Assembly (NCBI RefSeq): GCF_027172205.1 | Contig: NC_070607.1 | Span: forward strand, 2,986,001 to 3,050,000 | Length of the DNA: 64,000 bases | Origin: Podarcis raffonei | Taxonomy: Eukaryota > Chordata > Lepidosauria > Squamata > Lacertidae | Direction: 5' to 3' | In this document: piece by piece, positions 1-40,900 of the stretch | Numbering within the stretch: position 1 is the first letter of the stretch | How the letters are laid out: each line of letters opens with the position of its first letter | Notes under the pieces: model-generated | The model's database searches: none | The model's input: the letters and a program-made list of their open reading frames with translations, nothing else | Told to the model about the DNA's origin: nothing | Position numbers and translations under genes: made by a program

Positions 1-6
1 ATGACC

Positions 7-665
7 CAGTGGCGTAGCGTGGGGGGTGCCAGGGGTGCCGGCCGCACCGGGCGCAACATCTGGGGGGGCGCAAGTCCAGAGGGCCCAGCCGCGTCGTGCC
101 CTCGGCCCGCCCCTATTGTCAGAGCGGCCGGCCAGCCTCCGCCTGCTCCTACCTTGCCCACCCGAGGACTGCGGCAGCGCCCGCCCCCGTGGCCACCTAC
201 CCTCGTCTCGCCCATTGGCTTGCCTCCCTTGGCCCCGCCTCTCTCCGATGGCCGCGGGGGTGTCCTGCTCGGCGCCGGTGCCTTTTTTCAGGAAGTAGGG
301 AGGCTGGACGGGGAGGTGGGGTCGGAAGCGGGCAGAGAAGGAGGGGAGCTCGTAGCCAAAAGGGCTGCGCCGGCCGGCAAAGGGCCGGGGAAAGTTTGGA
401 GAGGAGAAACGCACCGTCATGATTTCCCGGTGGAAGCGGCAGGATTAGGGATGGCGAAGCGTAATTACGCACGAATTTCGCTGGGTGAGAGCTTCGGGGA
501 TCGATCGGCGGAAATGGGAATCAATTGGAATATGAGAAAGAGAGAGAGAGAGGGACCATCATTCATAGGCATAGATTTGTAGGGTTAGGGGGCGCAAATC
601 CACAGGTTAGGGGGCGCAAATTACTTGCCTTGCCCCAGGTGCTGACAACCCACGCTACGCCGCTG
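7..665. mobile_element. Non-autonomous hAT-like DNA transposon with GC-rich interior
   Basis: The ends are inverted copies: CAGTGGCGTAGCGTGGG at the left and, read on the other strand, CAGCGGCGTAGCGTGGG at the right. The 8 bases after the right end (CAATGACC, 666-673) match the only 6 bases left of the element (ATGACC, 1-6), so the window begins inside the target duplication. Eight-base duplications and CAG..CTG ends fit the hAT superfamily. No transposase is encoded. Near the right end a GGTTAGGGGGCGCAAAT unit occurs twice. The middle (about 110-480) is very rich in C, G and CpG, with GC boxes and a CCAAT box on the opposite strand (CCCATTGGC near 208), which is unusual for a MITE. Related ends are at 33691-34124 and near 57922. 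Confidence 0.75.
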
Positions 666-729
666 CAATGACCTAGTTCTTGCAAACAGAGGGTGAGATG
701 GTAAACCTGTGTCAGGACTGTACCTGGTT

Positions 730-1190
730 TATTTCTGGGCACAATTCAAGTGCTGCTTATAATCTATAAAGCTCTACACGGCTCAGATCCAGGCCCTCAG
801 AAAGACCATCTTCCCTCACACAAACCTGCCCAGCCTCTGAGACCTCCAGGGGAGGCCCGTCTCTCGGTCCCACCACCCTCACCACCACCACCCTAGTTGG
901 GGACACAAGAAAGGGCCTTCTTGGTGGCTGCTCCCAGACTCTGGAAGTCCCTCTCTGGGGAAGCTGTCCTGGCTCCCTCCTTGTTGTCCTTCCGCCAGCA
1001 GGGAACTGACTGCTTTTAAGGAAAGGACTGGTTCTGTGCTATGTTTTCAATGGATCTTTTTATAGTATTTTAATTCTATTAGTGTTTAATGAGTGTCTTT
1101 TCTATGCTTTTAGCTTGTTCTATTTTAGCTGTGTAAGCTGCCATAAGTTCCAAACTGGGGGAAAGGTGGATATAAATAAATAAAATAATG
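730..1190 (+). mobile_element. L2-type LINE 3' end
   Basis: The stretch around 940-1010 reads, in broken frame, like the C-terminal RLWNSLP..LAPSLLSFRRQL motif of L2-clade ORF2 proteins. It ends in GGATATAAATAAATAAAATA, the A/T-rich tail style of these elements. It is degraded, so the 5' boundary is approximate. Confidence 0.55.
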
Positions 1191-1533
1191 GTGATAACAA
1201 TACCCCTCCATACTGCATGAAGGTTTCTCCATTCAAAAAACCAAAATACACACACAGTTTATCTGAAACTGGTATATCAGAATGCATTTTATCCTGACAT
1301 GCCAGTTTTTATGTGGGGGGTATGTGCTTGTGTGTGTAGGAACATTATTTTATGCGAGCCTCACCTGCAGCCTGAACTTTTGCTGTCCTACTCTTCCTTC
1401 AACTGATTGATATAAGAACTAGAGACCTCAGGTGTTTATTTTTGATTTTAATAATGTTTCAAAGTTTCACTTTGATTGCATTTAACCTTTTAGAATGCAT
1501 TAGGCTTGATTTTTGTGTCTTCTACATTTCATA

Positions 1534-2760
1534 GAATCATAGAATCTTTGTGTTGGAAGGGACCCCAAGGATCATCCAGTCCAACCCCCTGCAATGCAGG
1601 AATCTCAGCTAAAGAATCCGTGACAGGAGACCACCCAACCTCCACTTAAAAACCAAGGAAGGGCAGTCCACCACCTCCTGAGGGAGACCGTTCCATTGTC
1701 AGACAGCTCCTACTGTCGGAAGGGAGCCCCTACGCTGCCTTCCATCTCTCCTTATCTGACCCTGAAGGCAGGATGTTTTCCTATGTCAGTTATGAGTTAG
1801 CATCAGGGAAGAAATTCTTGGCAGTTTCCTGAAAGATAGACGGGAGAAATGTCATTAAAGACTGATCATAGGTTAGGTGGCCAGGGCAACATGGGACACC
1901 CGATGCCTAAATTGGGCAAAAGGCCTACACACGTCTGGTCAACCCCAAGGGGGGGGGGAGTGAATAGCAGGAAGACGCCATGCGTGTTTTCTATTCCATG
2001 ACTTGTAACCTTTCTTGATGTATGTGAAGATGTTTTATGTCTATTTGTTTGCTGTGTTTGAACTATGATATCAGCCTCTGTTCTGAGGTGCTTTGGGGCA
2101 GCCCTTCTCAACTGGCCGTTGAGTGGAGTGAGCTCTGTCCTATTTTAATAGCTATAATAAATGCTGAGTCCCTAAATCCTGATGCTGGACTTGAAAAATA
2201 GTTTCTGTGGTTTATTCAAAAGGTGGTTGTTCCTCACCCGGGTAACAAACAAGGTGATGTAGAAGGGAATTCTTACATTTGTCCCTATTGAAATTCAGTA
2301 TGTTAGATTGCACCCAGTTTTCCAGTCCGTTAAGGTCATTTTTATTTTCTGCGACATTAGCGACTCCTCCCAGTTAGGTGTCATTTGCAAATTTGATGAG
2401 CATCCCCTCAATTCCTTCATCCAAGTAGTTTATAAAGATGTTCAACAGGCTTGTTCTTCTAAATATTCACAGTCTTCGTGTTAATAACGCTTTCCACCTA
2501 CTTACCTGAGAAACAAGTTAGACTGACAGGTCTTTAATTTCCTGGATTCTTTGTGGATTCTTTTTCAAAACTTGTTGTTGGCTGCGTTTCAGTCCTCTGG
2601 TGAGGAGGCTGATTCTAGCAATAAGTTACATACTTTACCTTGAAGATCAACAATTTCCCATTTGAGTTCTTAAGAACTCTCAGGTGAGTGCCCCCTGGCC
2701 TTGGAGACTTGCCAACTAGTTCTGAAATTTAATCTTTTGCCACCTTGATTTCATATCGCT
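1534..2760 (-). mobile_element. Degraded CR1 LINE, interrupted
   Basis: 1534-1720 is the complement of a CR1 3' end: CATAGAATCATAGAATC tail repeats, GGGACCCC..GATCATCCAGTCCAACCCCCTGCAATGCAGG, then the end of ORF2. 2262-2760 resumes with an upstream RT segment (TTTGTCCCTATTGAAATT, GTCATTTGCAAATTTGATGA). The block between does not read as CR1 and is listed separately as a probable LTR. It is one of the older CR1 copies here. Confidence 0.75.
1784..2247 (+). mobile_element. Probable solo LTR fossil inside the CR1
   Basis: This block separates two parts of one CR1. It begins TGTCAG, carries an AATAAA near 2156 followed by a pyrimidine/GT-rich stretch, and ends CACCCGGGTAACA, a layout typical of retroviral LTR U3-R-U5 ends. 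No internal coding region or second LTR was seen, and I found no convincing target duplication, so the boundaries and class are tentative. Family not assigned; it is younger than the CR1 it interrupts. Confidence 0.4.
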
Positions 2761-3036
2761 TCTCCATTGTGCTTCCGGGGGGGACGGAGAAGTCTCAAAA
2801 TTTCTGCAGTGAAGACTAATGCAAATTATTTATTGAGCTTTTTAAGAACATCTGCAGACTTTTGCTGGATCAGACTGAGGGCCGTCTGATGCAACAATCT
2901 GTCTCTGAGAAGCCCACAAGGAGGGATCTTGCCCTGCACCATGGTTTATCCTTAGCAACCCCCTGAAAATTATGTTGACTAAGGGATGCCAGTAGTAGCT
3001 TCCACTTTCCCGCACTTCTAATGCATTTAATGCATG

Positions 3037-3100
3037 TAGGGGGTTGAATTAGATGAGCCTCAGGTTCCCTTCCAACTCTGCAACTCTATGATTCTGCAGC
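3037..3100 (+). mobile_element. CR1 3'-end remnant
   Basis: The stretch holds GGGGGTTGAATTAGATGA and CCTTCCAACTCTGCAACTCTATGATTCTG, which match the 3' terminus shared by the CR1 copies in this window. Confidence 0.6.
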
Positions 3101-4850
3101 AGCAGAGGCACCTCATCACCCCTCCATAGAGTCCAGCAGAGCCCAGTGGATCCTGTACTGCTTCTTAATCTCCTCCAGTCTGGTGGACTGGGGCAAACTA
3201 GGATTGCTCTGCCCTGGCAGGCATAGACCAGTCCTTTATATGGCCTGCAAGGTGACAGGGAAACCATCAGTTTCACTGTTTTTAAGCCCCCATGACTAAA
3301 CAATAGTAAGACCAGCATTTCTCTAAACCTATTACCATTTGCCATGCAGCTTCCAAGGGGCAGCTGGGCACCTCGAAAGTAAACCCCAGCCCTTAGGAAG
3401 GAAGGAAGGAAGGAAGGAAGGAAGGAAGGAAGGGCTGCCCTGTATTTCCCCTCACCATCCTGGTCACACAGTCCTTGGAAAAGTATATGGCAGTCTTTCA
3501 GAAAAGTGGGTGCCCTTTTAGATAAAACAAAAACAAAGGTAATTTATTAATGAGCGGACAAAAACACAGCGTCATTCTATTTATTTCATAAAATTTATCC
3601 GGTACACCATTTGATTGTAAAAAAAACCCCTCAAAGCAGTTTACCAAAAGGTAAAACCATAAAATCAGGAAAAATTCACAATACATGCTAAAATAGTTTA
3701 AAATTCACATCAGCTTTACTCCCACGTAGGTGAGGCTAGGTTTGCAGCTCAGGCAGTTGCCTTTCTCCACTGCTGGGCTTGGGTGGGAGACTCAAGGCCA
3801 GGCCAGGAACAATTCTTTATCTATTCCAAGAAATCCAAGGTAGCTCCGGTCACGTGGCTTCAAGCGCCTGGGGCAATTCTAGTCAAGTCACGTGGCCACA
3901 CCGGCTGGCGCCCCAGCGCAGTGACCAGCCCCTCCCCAACCCCACCTGTGCAAGGTGGGCGCAGCCAGGATGGGGGGGGGTAGGCTTGATGTTAGGCGGG
4001 ATGCAGAACCCAGTTATCTGCGATGCAATTGACCAGTTAAGTGTTTCTATTTCTTTACTTGATGGGGGGGTTATGCCCAGGGATCCTCTTTGCACCTGGG
4101 AAGGAGGCGCGGCCTCGCGCTTGGTCTGTGCAGAGCTACACATTTGGGGCATTGAAATGGGGCAAGGCAGGCAGACTCCAAGTGGAGTCAAGCAGACACG
4201 CGTCTAGCCGTGGTTTCTGCCCCGGGTGAAGCCTCCGGGAGGGGCATTGGGGCTCCAAGCCAGAGAGAAGGCGGACGAGAGCTCCGTCCTCCCCCCCGAA
4301 GCTGAAGGGGCTCATTTAGAGCGAGGCAGAGCGAGGCTGCGTGGCTCCCCCCGTGAAGGAGAAGACAGGATCCCGCGTGGGGTTGCTGCCGTGTGAGAAA
4401 GAAATTCAGGAGGGGCAGGAAGCTGAGGAAGAGAAGCAGTTGGACTGGAAGATGGTCCTTGGGGTCTCTTCCAGCTCTACAACTCTGTGAGTCTGTGATC
4501 TCTTCAGAACTCTGAATGTGTTTAAATAGCTCAGGCTGAGTCATTTTACAGACTACACATGATTTACACACAGGAAAGTAAGGGGGGTGGGGGGGCATTT
4601 TTCCTGCCAGAGGCAGATCCCTGGCAGGCGCTAGTCAGCCTCAGGATTGGACTGAAAGGGCACTTTCTACTCGCAAAAAGCATTTTTATTCACCTTACAG
4701 GGAACCTAAAATGACTACAAAATTATCATTTCTTAAAATGAGTACTCAAACAAAAGTAAAGGAATCTTATTGAAGCTTAGGAGTAAATTTACACGTCAAA
4801 ACTCCTTGAAAGAGTTTGCACAGAACCAAGAAGAGGGATGGGTGGCCAAA
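3101..4850. other. 5' intergenic stretch
   Basis: Contains an (AAGG)n tract at 3395-3433 and another short CR1 tail at about 4442-4500 (GGGGTCTCTTCCAGCTCTACAACTC). I see no gene or conserved coding segment in the rest. Confidence 0.6.
3395..3433 (+). repeat. (AAGG)n microsatellite
   Basis: About nine to ten perfect AAGG units in a row. Confidence 0.95.
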
Positions 4851-4864
4851 AGCCTCAAAGAGAG

Positions 4865-5180
4865 TTGAAATTAAGTGGTTTCTAGCTGAAATGGTATAAA
4901 AGAATATGAAAAAATGGTTTTTTATAAGTACAAATTTAAGGCTATAATAATTTAAGATTAAAGATCTGGGTAGAATAAAGAGGGAAAGAAACTGCTGAGC
5001 TAATAAATTGAACTGGAATACAAAAAAGGGAGGTATGAGGAGGTCCGAGAACCAAGTAAATGAAAAATAATGTGATGAAAAGATTGATTGTTTTTAACTA
5101 TTTTTATTTTGTATTTCTTCTTTTTCTCTATTTTGTAATGTAAAAATCTTAATAAAAATTTTATTAAAAAAAACAAAACA
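4865..5180 (+). mobile_element. 5'-truncated L1 3' end with target duplication
   Basis: Only the 3' UTR is present. It has the GGGAGGTATGAGGAGGTC block followed by T-rich sequence, an AATAAA and an A-rich tail. The same 3' UTR occurs at 54560-54800 and 63420-63610. AGCCTCAAAGAGAG (4851-4864) and AGCCTCGAAGAGAG (5183-5196) flank it as a 14-bp target duplication with one mismatch. Confidence 0.8.
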
Positions 5181-6216
5181 AGAGCCTCGAAGAGAGGAGG
5201 GGAAAACATTTTAGAAGGAAGCCAGAGGGTCTTGGCTGATCTTACGGAAATGCAGCCTTTTAATGATCCTGTGGCCAAATAAATCCAATTCCAAACCTGA
5301 CCTCAGGCACTTGCTGTACGTGGAAGCTCCGCCATTGTCAAACGATTTGCTTTTAGTGGAAGGGGAGCTCGGGATTCAAATAATATATTGCCTACTTTTT
5401 ATGCCCTTTACAAATAAATGGGTTGAGGTGTTTGTTCGTACGTGTATGTAGGCACAGGACATCGGGGTGGGGGCCAAGCTGGGTCTTTGGCCGGGGGGGG
5501 AGACAGCCGAGATTCGGCCCGGCTTGCTTCTTGGCTGGCGTGGCCTCCCCAAGTGGCGCCCGTCCGGCTGGAGGCGTCGTAGCTCCGGCTGCCCAGCCCG
5601 AAGTGGCGGGGAAGGGGCCGGAGCGGGACCTCGCTCCCCGGAGGTGTCCTGGCCCGGCCAAGCCATTCGGCGCCCGCCTCCTGCCTCCTCCATGCGAGGC
5701 GACCCCCTGCCTGCCCGCCCGCCTGGGGCTTGTGGGCCTGCAAGAAGCTTCAAGGCGAGGTTGGTCGGGCTTCGCGCCTTGGAGTCCCTTCAGACGAGAA
5801 GCGCGGCTCTCCCGCTTCGACTTGGCTGGACAGGCGCGCGCGCATCTTACGCACCAAATACGGAGCCCCCGAGACGCTGCCTTTCGGCCCCAGACCTTCG
5901 GGCTCCTGGTGCCGGACTTCCAGGCTTCGGGCGGGTTTGAGGGCGCCGTCCTCCTGGCCGGCTCCGCAGCTCGGCCGGGCGGGGGGTCGGAAGACACAAT
6001 AGCCCAAGAGGAGGCTCCTCCTCCGGCCCGCCCCGCTTCGCCTCGCCCCCAGGCGGGCAGCCGAGCCCAAGTCAGGCGCGCTCTTCCCCGCAGCCGCCAT
6101 CCCCGGCGCGGCCGGTGCAGCTCCGCTCCAGCAAGACCCCCGCCGCCGCCGCCGCCTCCGCGCCCGCCCATGCCCGGCCCCTCGCCCCCCGGCGCCCGCT
6201 AGCCGCTGCGCCCTCC

Positions 6217-35311
<29,095 letters not shown>

Positions 35312-35355
35312 GGACACAGTGAGATCATGTTTAAAGGCCACTAGCACCTTTTTTT

Positions 35356-35361
35356 AATAAA
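35356..35361 (+). terminator. OLFML2B: OLFML2B polyadenylation signal
   Basis: AATAAA 45 bases after the TGA, followed by a T-rich stretch; cleavage is expected about 35375-35385. Another AATAAA at about 35664 could serve a longer 3' UTR. Confidence 0.7.
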
Positions 35362-35821
35362 TATTTTTTTATTGTACAAATCAGAGTAAATAAGGTTTTT
35401 TGAAAAAAAACTTTTTTCTTTTTTTAAAAAAAGAGTGGATTGTAGATCAGTCCACATCCTAAGCCAACCCTTTTATTTTGGACATAATCCTGCTTTTGTT
35501 TTTATACTGAATGTGCTGCCTCCTATGAAACAATGGAAAATATTGTTCATCAGCACCCGCTAAGTGCAGACTCTCAAATAATGAATAATAAGGCAAAGGG
35601 ATGCTTTTCTAACAGAAGACTCACACTTTGGATAAGAACAGGGCCCCCGCCCCCATTTTTTATAATAAAATATCAATGTTAAAAACTCAGTAAAACCAGA
35701 GTCCTGCTCACATTTCCTTCTGTCATTGTATTTGTCTAGTCGCATTGTATACGCTGGGCCATAGACCCTGTAACTCTTGTCGCTCCTGCCCCAGTTGCTG
35801 TCTTTTGAACCCTGGGCTGCG

Positions 35822-35937
35822 AAAGATGTTGCTAGATTCTAACTCCCCTCATCCCTGGCCACTTGCCATCTGTGGTGGAGCTGATGGGAGTTGGGAGTTC
35901 AACAAGATATGGAGGGCCACAGGTTCTTCCCCTGCTT
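35822..35937. mobile_element. Degraded palindromic MITE, TTGTAGTCC family
   Basis: Arms AGATTCTAACTCCCCTCATC and GATGGGAGTTGGGAGTTCAA, with GGAGGGCCACAGG at the right end. Confidence 0.65.
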
Positions 35938-36169
35938 TACCCAGAGGAGTCTATGGGACAATTCAGGCTGAATTCCTAAACATGCTTGCTAGGAAATGAG
36001 CCCCATTGAACATAGCAGAACCTGTACAAGAGCAGACTTGCAAGAAAACAATTTGACTCCTGTGCTGGAGAAAACTTGGAAGGAGACGAGTGCAGGCCAT
36101 TCCTTCGTTGTTTGCTCCTTGTACTGGGTAGAACTCCTTCCAAACAGGCTTTATTCAGCTGCTAGATCC

Positions 36170-36475
36170 GTTAGACAACTATCCCCTTATCCCATGGTAG
36201 CTTATAGAGCGGGACTTTGTCAAAAGCTTTTTGAAACTCCAGATGTATACTGCCTACTGGATCCCTTCTTTGTATGTATGTATGTGTGTGTTGACATTTT
36301 AAGAACTAATAAATAAAATAAATTGCTGAAGCAAGACTTATCTTTTCAGAAGCCATGTTGATTTTTCAGCAAACCATTTTCTGCTGTTTCTAATAATTCT
36401 GGCATTCTACCAATTAGGCTGACATGTCTGTAAATTGTGAGATCTTCTTTGCTATATATATCAGCTTACCCTCAA
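36170..36475 (-). mobile_element. Old CR1 fragment
   Basis: ACTTTGTCAAAAGCTTTTTG, CTACTGGATCCC and TTTTCAGAAGCCATGTTGAT are the complement of the CR1 RT region upstream of the QGSVLGP block. A short (TGTA)n-rich insertion lies at 36270-36300. Confidence 0.65.
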
Positions 36476-37999
36476 CACTTGCGTTGGCATTGCAGGCTGG
36501 CCAGTGTTTCCTTTCACCAGGAGCTGGTGGGACCCAGGGCTGCCAGGGCCTTCCCTGCTGGCAGGTGAGCTTCAGCGAGGAGCCAAGATGAGCACCTGGG
36601 ATGGGGAGGGGGTTGGGTCAGCTGTGCTGCTTCTGTTCCCTCCATGTCTGGCACGCTCTACTCTCCTGGCCTGGCTTTGGCTCCAGCATGTCCAGCACTT
36701 GACATTCAGCAGCATGCAGGTTAAGGGAGCACGCCTCAGGAACGGCAGCCAGGTCCAAAGCAACACCCCTGGAGCCTGTAGGCCGTGCTTCGCTCCCTTG
36801 CACCCGCCAGCACCCGCTTCCCGCCTTGTCCCCGTACAAGCCACCTGACTGACTGTGGGGGAAAGGAGGGAGCACCTCTGTGGGGCAGAGGAGGAGGAGG
36901 AGGACCAGGCCCCTCTGGAGACCAAGAAGCCTCAGAGGCAGCGGAGGCCGCCTCAGGCCGCCTGGAGTTCTAGAGCAAATCTGGTGTGCACGCAGGGCTG
37001 GAACCGCAAGGCTGTCCTGTGCCAGCGTGCTGCAGCTCCTGCGTGCTTCTGCCTGGCACCACCCCTTCAGCTGCTGAGAGGTAGGTAGTGAGAAAGAGGC
37101 TTATGGGGTGCCCTCAGCCCATCTCTGGGTGCAGCAAGACCAGCTTCCCAGTCGTGCTTTGGCGCCAAAGGTGTGGGAGAGGGAGCATGGCAACTCCTGG
37201 CACTGCTTCCACCCAGGACTAGCTGCTACATCAATCCCGACAGTTAAGCTCAGGGAACCTGCTGCCACGGATCAGACCCACCCCAGCCCAACCGAGGTTT
37301 GGTCCCTATTGTTGTTAGTGGGTGAGTGCAGAGGAGACCGAATATGGCATCGCCCACAGGGGAGGCCTGAGGCGATAAGGGATTCCCCTTGATGATGCGA
37401 CCTTTGCCCTCAAATGGCTCTGACCTCCAGATGTGGCAATAACCATACTCATCCTTTTAAATCAATCAATCAATCAACCCCCCCCTTTTTGGTTTGCTTT
37501 GTATTTTTAGTCAATTCCCCCCTTTTCTTCCTTTTTTCTAGGGGGGGTCCCCTTCTTTTTTAACTTTTTCTCCCCTCCTATTTCTACTCTACTTTCACTG
37601 CCATCTCTTAATTATCACCAGCTTTTTAATTTTTTACTTTCATTTTCTATTACCATTATTAAATCTTTCAATACACCTTTTTTTTTATCTTATTCATTTC
37701 TTTTGCTATCACGTGTAGTCGAGTAAGATTGTCTTCCATGAATACGATCTTAACAGTGTGTCTGTAGGTGACTGTGGAGGCCAATTCTGGATCCGCACAT
37801 CCTTGCACAGTGGAGACATAGATTTTCAGGTCAGCAACTCAACTACCCAAGTTTGTTATTAATAGTGCATAGGCGTTAGTTGGGTGGGAAATATATCTAT
37901 ATAATATAACACCCACATACACTGAGATATTGGGGCCAGTGCTGCAAGATGGAATTTGAACTGAATGCACACAAATAAACCAAACATCACTGAACTACA

Positions 38000-40900
38000 C
38001 TTAAAAGGTTTTTAATTTATTTTTTTTATCTTCTAAAGAACAGATACAGAAGTAGTCCCTGATTTTGACATCCTGGCTGTAGGATGCCTTCAAGCCAAAG
38101 CAGATGCATCACCTCAGGTACAAAACACACACAGATCAAAACTATATCCCTCCCCCAAAACAGTTCATACAAACAGAAGAAGTTACTTTCTGGGTCAGAC
38201 ATTGAAAACAAATAAACACAATCGTGAAGAAGGAAATAACTTAGTACAAAAAGACAATGTGCACAATGCCGCCTTTTAACTTGTTTGTGGGGTGTTAACA
38301 AGCACACCTGGGCTTGTAGAAAAAACTGGTCTAAGCTTGGGGGGGGCAATCAAAATGAGATCAGCTCAGAAAATGGTCTCTGCTTAGCTTCTTCTGAAAG
38401 GGAGGTTTTCAGTTTTAATAAAGTGTTCTGCAAGAGTTGTGTCCGAAGCCAAGGGCAGCTGGCCAGTTGCAGACAGGCAGTGCAGAGGCTGGCAGGAGGA
38501 CAGCTGAAAGCCGTGACTTTCACATGGGCTAGACAAGAGATTAATAAAGGCCCTCAAGAAGGGGAAGGCTTTTAAAATAAAGCATAGCATCCCTAACAAA
38601 GGAGGAGTGCCCTAGCAAACCAAACAGGGCACTGCTCTAGGTCATACTGTAGCTCCTTGCATTACTCCCCCAGCCGCAATGGGCCAAGACTAGCACTAGG
38701 AGAAGGATGTGAGCCTGGTGCACTGGGCAGCCCCAAAGGAACCCTGTATTATGTATAGCTAGGACACATCTACCCAACTTAGGCCAGCATGTTGGGTGAA
38801 TGAAAAATCAAAGCTTGACAAAACCAAGCTTGGGGTGTGTGTCGGGGGGGACGGGACCTGCCTGATTTGGCTGGTAATTGCTTGGCAGGGCCAAAAACTC
38901 AGGAGGATTCTAAATGCACCCTCAAACCATACCCTTTATTACAGAAAACGTTTGGCTATACCAAAACTGCTTGCTTCAAACTGTGTTATTGGACCATATG
39001 AGTCTGAAAAGCAGAGGAAAGCACCCCAAAATGGTTCACTCTCCAACTATGCAACAGATCCAACACTGTAGCCTTCCTACTGGATTGTGCCCCTCTTTTT
39101 AAAGCCATCTTGCACTTTCCAAAAATGTTTCTGTGTATATTTCCATTAATATTAAATTGTGCAAAATACGGCTTTCTACAGGGAACTGCCTTCAGGATGC
39201 TGAGATTTCTTTGTGCCACGATGGGGGCTCAGCATCCAAGTGAACAACGCCTTCCTCAATAAAATAATGTTTCTGAACCATTACTCGGCTTCCACTAGGA
39301 GCCTGCAAAGTTTCCTCTGCCAGAAAAATGCAGCAGAATCCCTCCACGCTCAAAGGCTCTTTAGCACATACACCCTGAGGTGCAGTGGAGGGGTAAAGAC
39401 AATGTATGGTGGAGTTTCAGTCACATAAGCACATTTTTAAGAGGCAAATTCACCTGTTGCATGGTAAAATTCTGGCAAAGCAAGGCGTTTTCTCAGCATA
39501 ATGGACAAATAAGAGCTGGCGCATATATTGTTGTTGTTGTTTATATAGTGCTGTCAATGCGCAGAGCACCTTACCAGATAAGCATGAATGTTGGGTCCTT
39601 GGCCTGAAGGGCTTATAAATGAAACATGGGAGACAACAAAGGCAGGAGAAGAAGATGGAGAGAAGCTAAACTGGGACTTGTCAGAGGTGGCCCCTCTCCT
39701 TTGGAGCATCTGTCCTGCTGATTTCGAGGCACCAGTAAAAACCTCTTAGCTGATGCACCAGCTAGCTCCTGGGTTTTTGGTTTCTTATTTTAAGAATGTT
39801 TAGGGTTGGTGCTTTTCAATTTTCATTGCCATTTTGTTATATTGTTTGGGCTTTTCCTTATGTTTTATGTATGTCACTTTTGATACCTCGGCAGAAAGTT
39901 AACCAGTAAGTTATTTCAGTTAAAAATCAATTCACTTTAGTTACACACTCTGAGCTTTAACTATAACTACCAGCTTATTTGCACAAAATAATTGAGCACA
40001 GGAGTGGTGTACTCCAGTGAGCAGGGTAAGTTCAGATAAGCTTCACGACTGCACCTAACTTGACAATGCCACTTTCAAATCAGCTCAAACGCTGCGGGAC
40101 AATTTAACCCCTCCTGCTGCCAGTCATAAAAGGGTGTACAGAAGTTACAGCAACTGCATCTATAAGCCAGGATTTCTCTACCCTTGTCTCATCCCATTCA
40201 TAGGAGCTTCTACTGCTACTTCCCAGGTATGTGTACCTGACATTACTTGTGCAAGTGTTATTTGCACAAATGTAGTGGTATGTACAATGTCTGAACTGAC
40301 TCCCTTTTTCTATTTTAGAAACAGGCAACACAGGAAGCAAGAGGTTGCTGGTTCTGTAACACCTGCCCTGGTCATGCCATAGCAGCATGGTCTTCTCTGC
40401 TGAGAGTGCTTCTGGCATGAGCTTAGTTTTCTCTTGGGAGAAGGCAGCCATTCTTGCTGTAAGCCCTATTTGCTTCAACATGCATTTAACAGATGCGTAA
40501 CACATCATCCCTGACTTACCCTTATCATATAAGTTACCCTGAGCATATCTATATGGAAAGACAGCAAATATATATATTTAAAATAAATAAATATAAACCT
40601 TAGCCTCCTGGCTCTAGCTTCTTTTCCCTTTGCATGATCCATCCATTTTCTACAAGAGCAGCACATTCTCCTTTCCTATTTCTGACAATTTCAAAGCACA
40701 TCCCAATATGGGCGCTCTATATGCCCAATATGGGTACTCAATATGCCCACGTGCTCCAAAGGAGTGGGTGGGGGAAGGCAGGGAACCTGCTCTCACTGAC
40801 TGTGGACATCGTTAACTGGCTCTGGCTTTGGTGGCCTTTGCATCTTCTTTAAAAGGCACACCCATTCCCAGCTGCCTAGAAGCTATCCCCTTTTTCCTGA

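Larger units (their letters stand above)
35400..37995. other. Intergenic region between convergent OLFML2B and ATF6
   Basis: About 2.6 kb. Holds a palindromic MITE (35822-35937), an old CR1 piece (36170-36475), a GC-rich unassigned block (36490-37440), a T-rich block (37480-37700) and at 37715-37840 a stretch that looks like a further old interspersed repeat. No gene seen. Confidence 0.55.

Noticed and set aside
1-582. 193-codon ORF starting at base 1
   Set aside because: It begins in the target duplication and runs through the inverted repeat and GC-rich interior of a hAT element; no protein family features.
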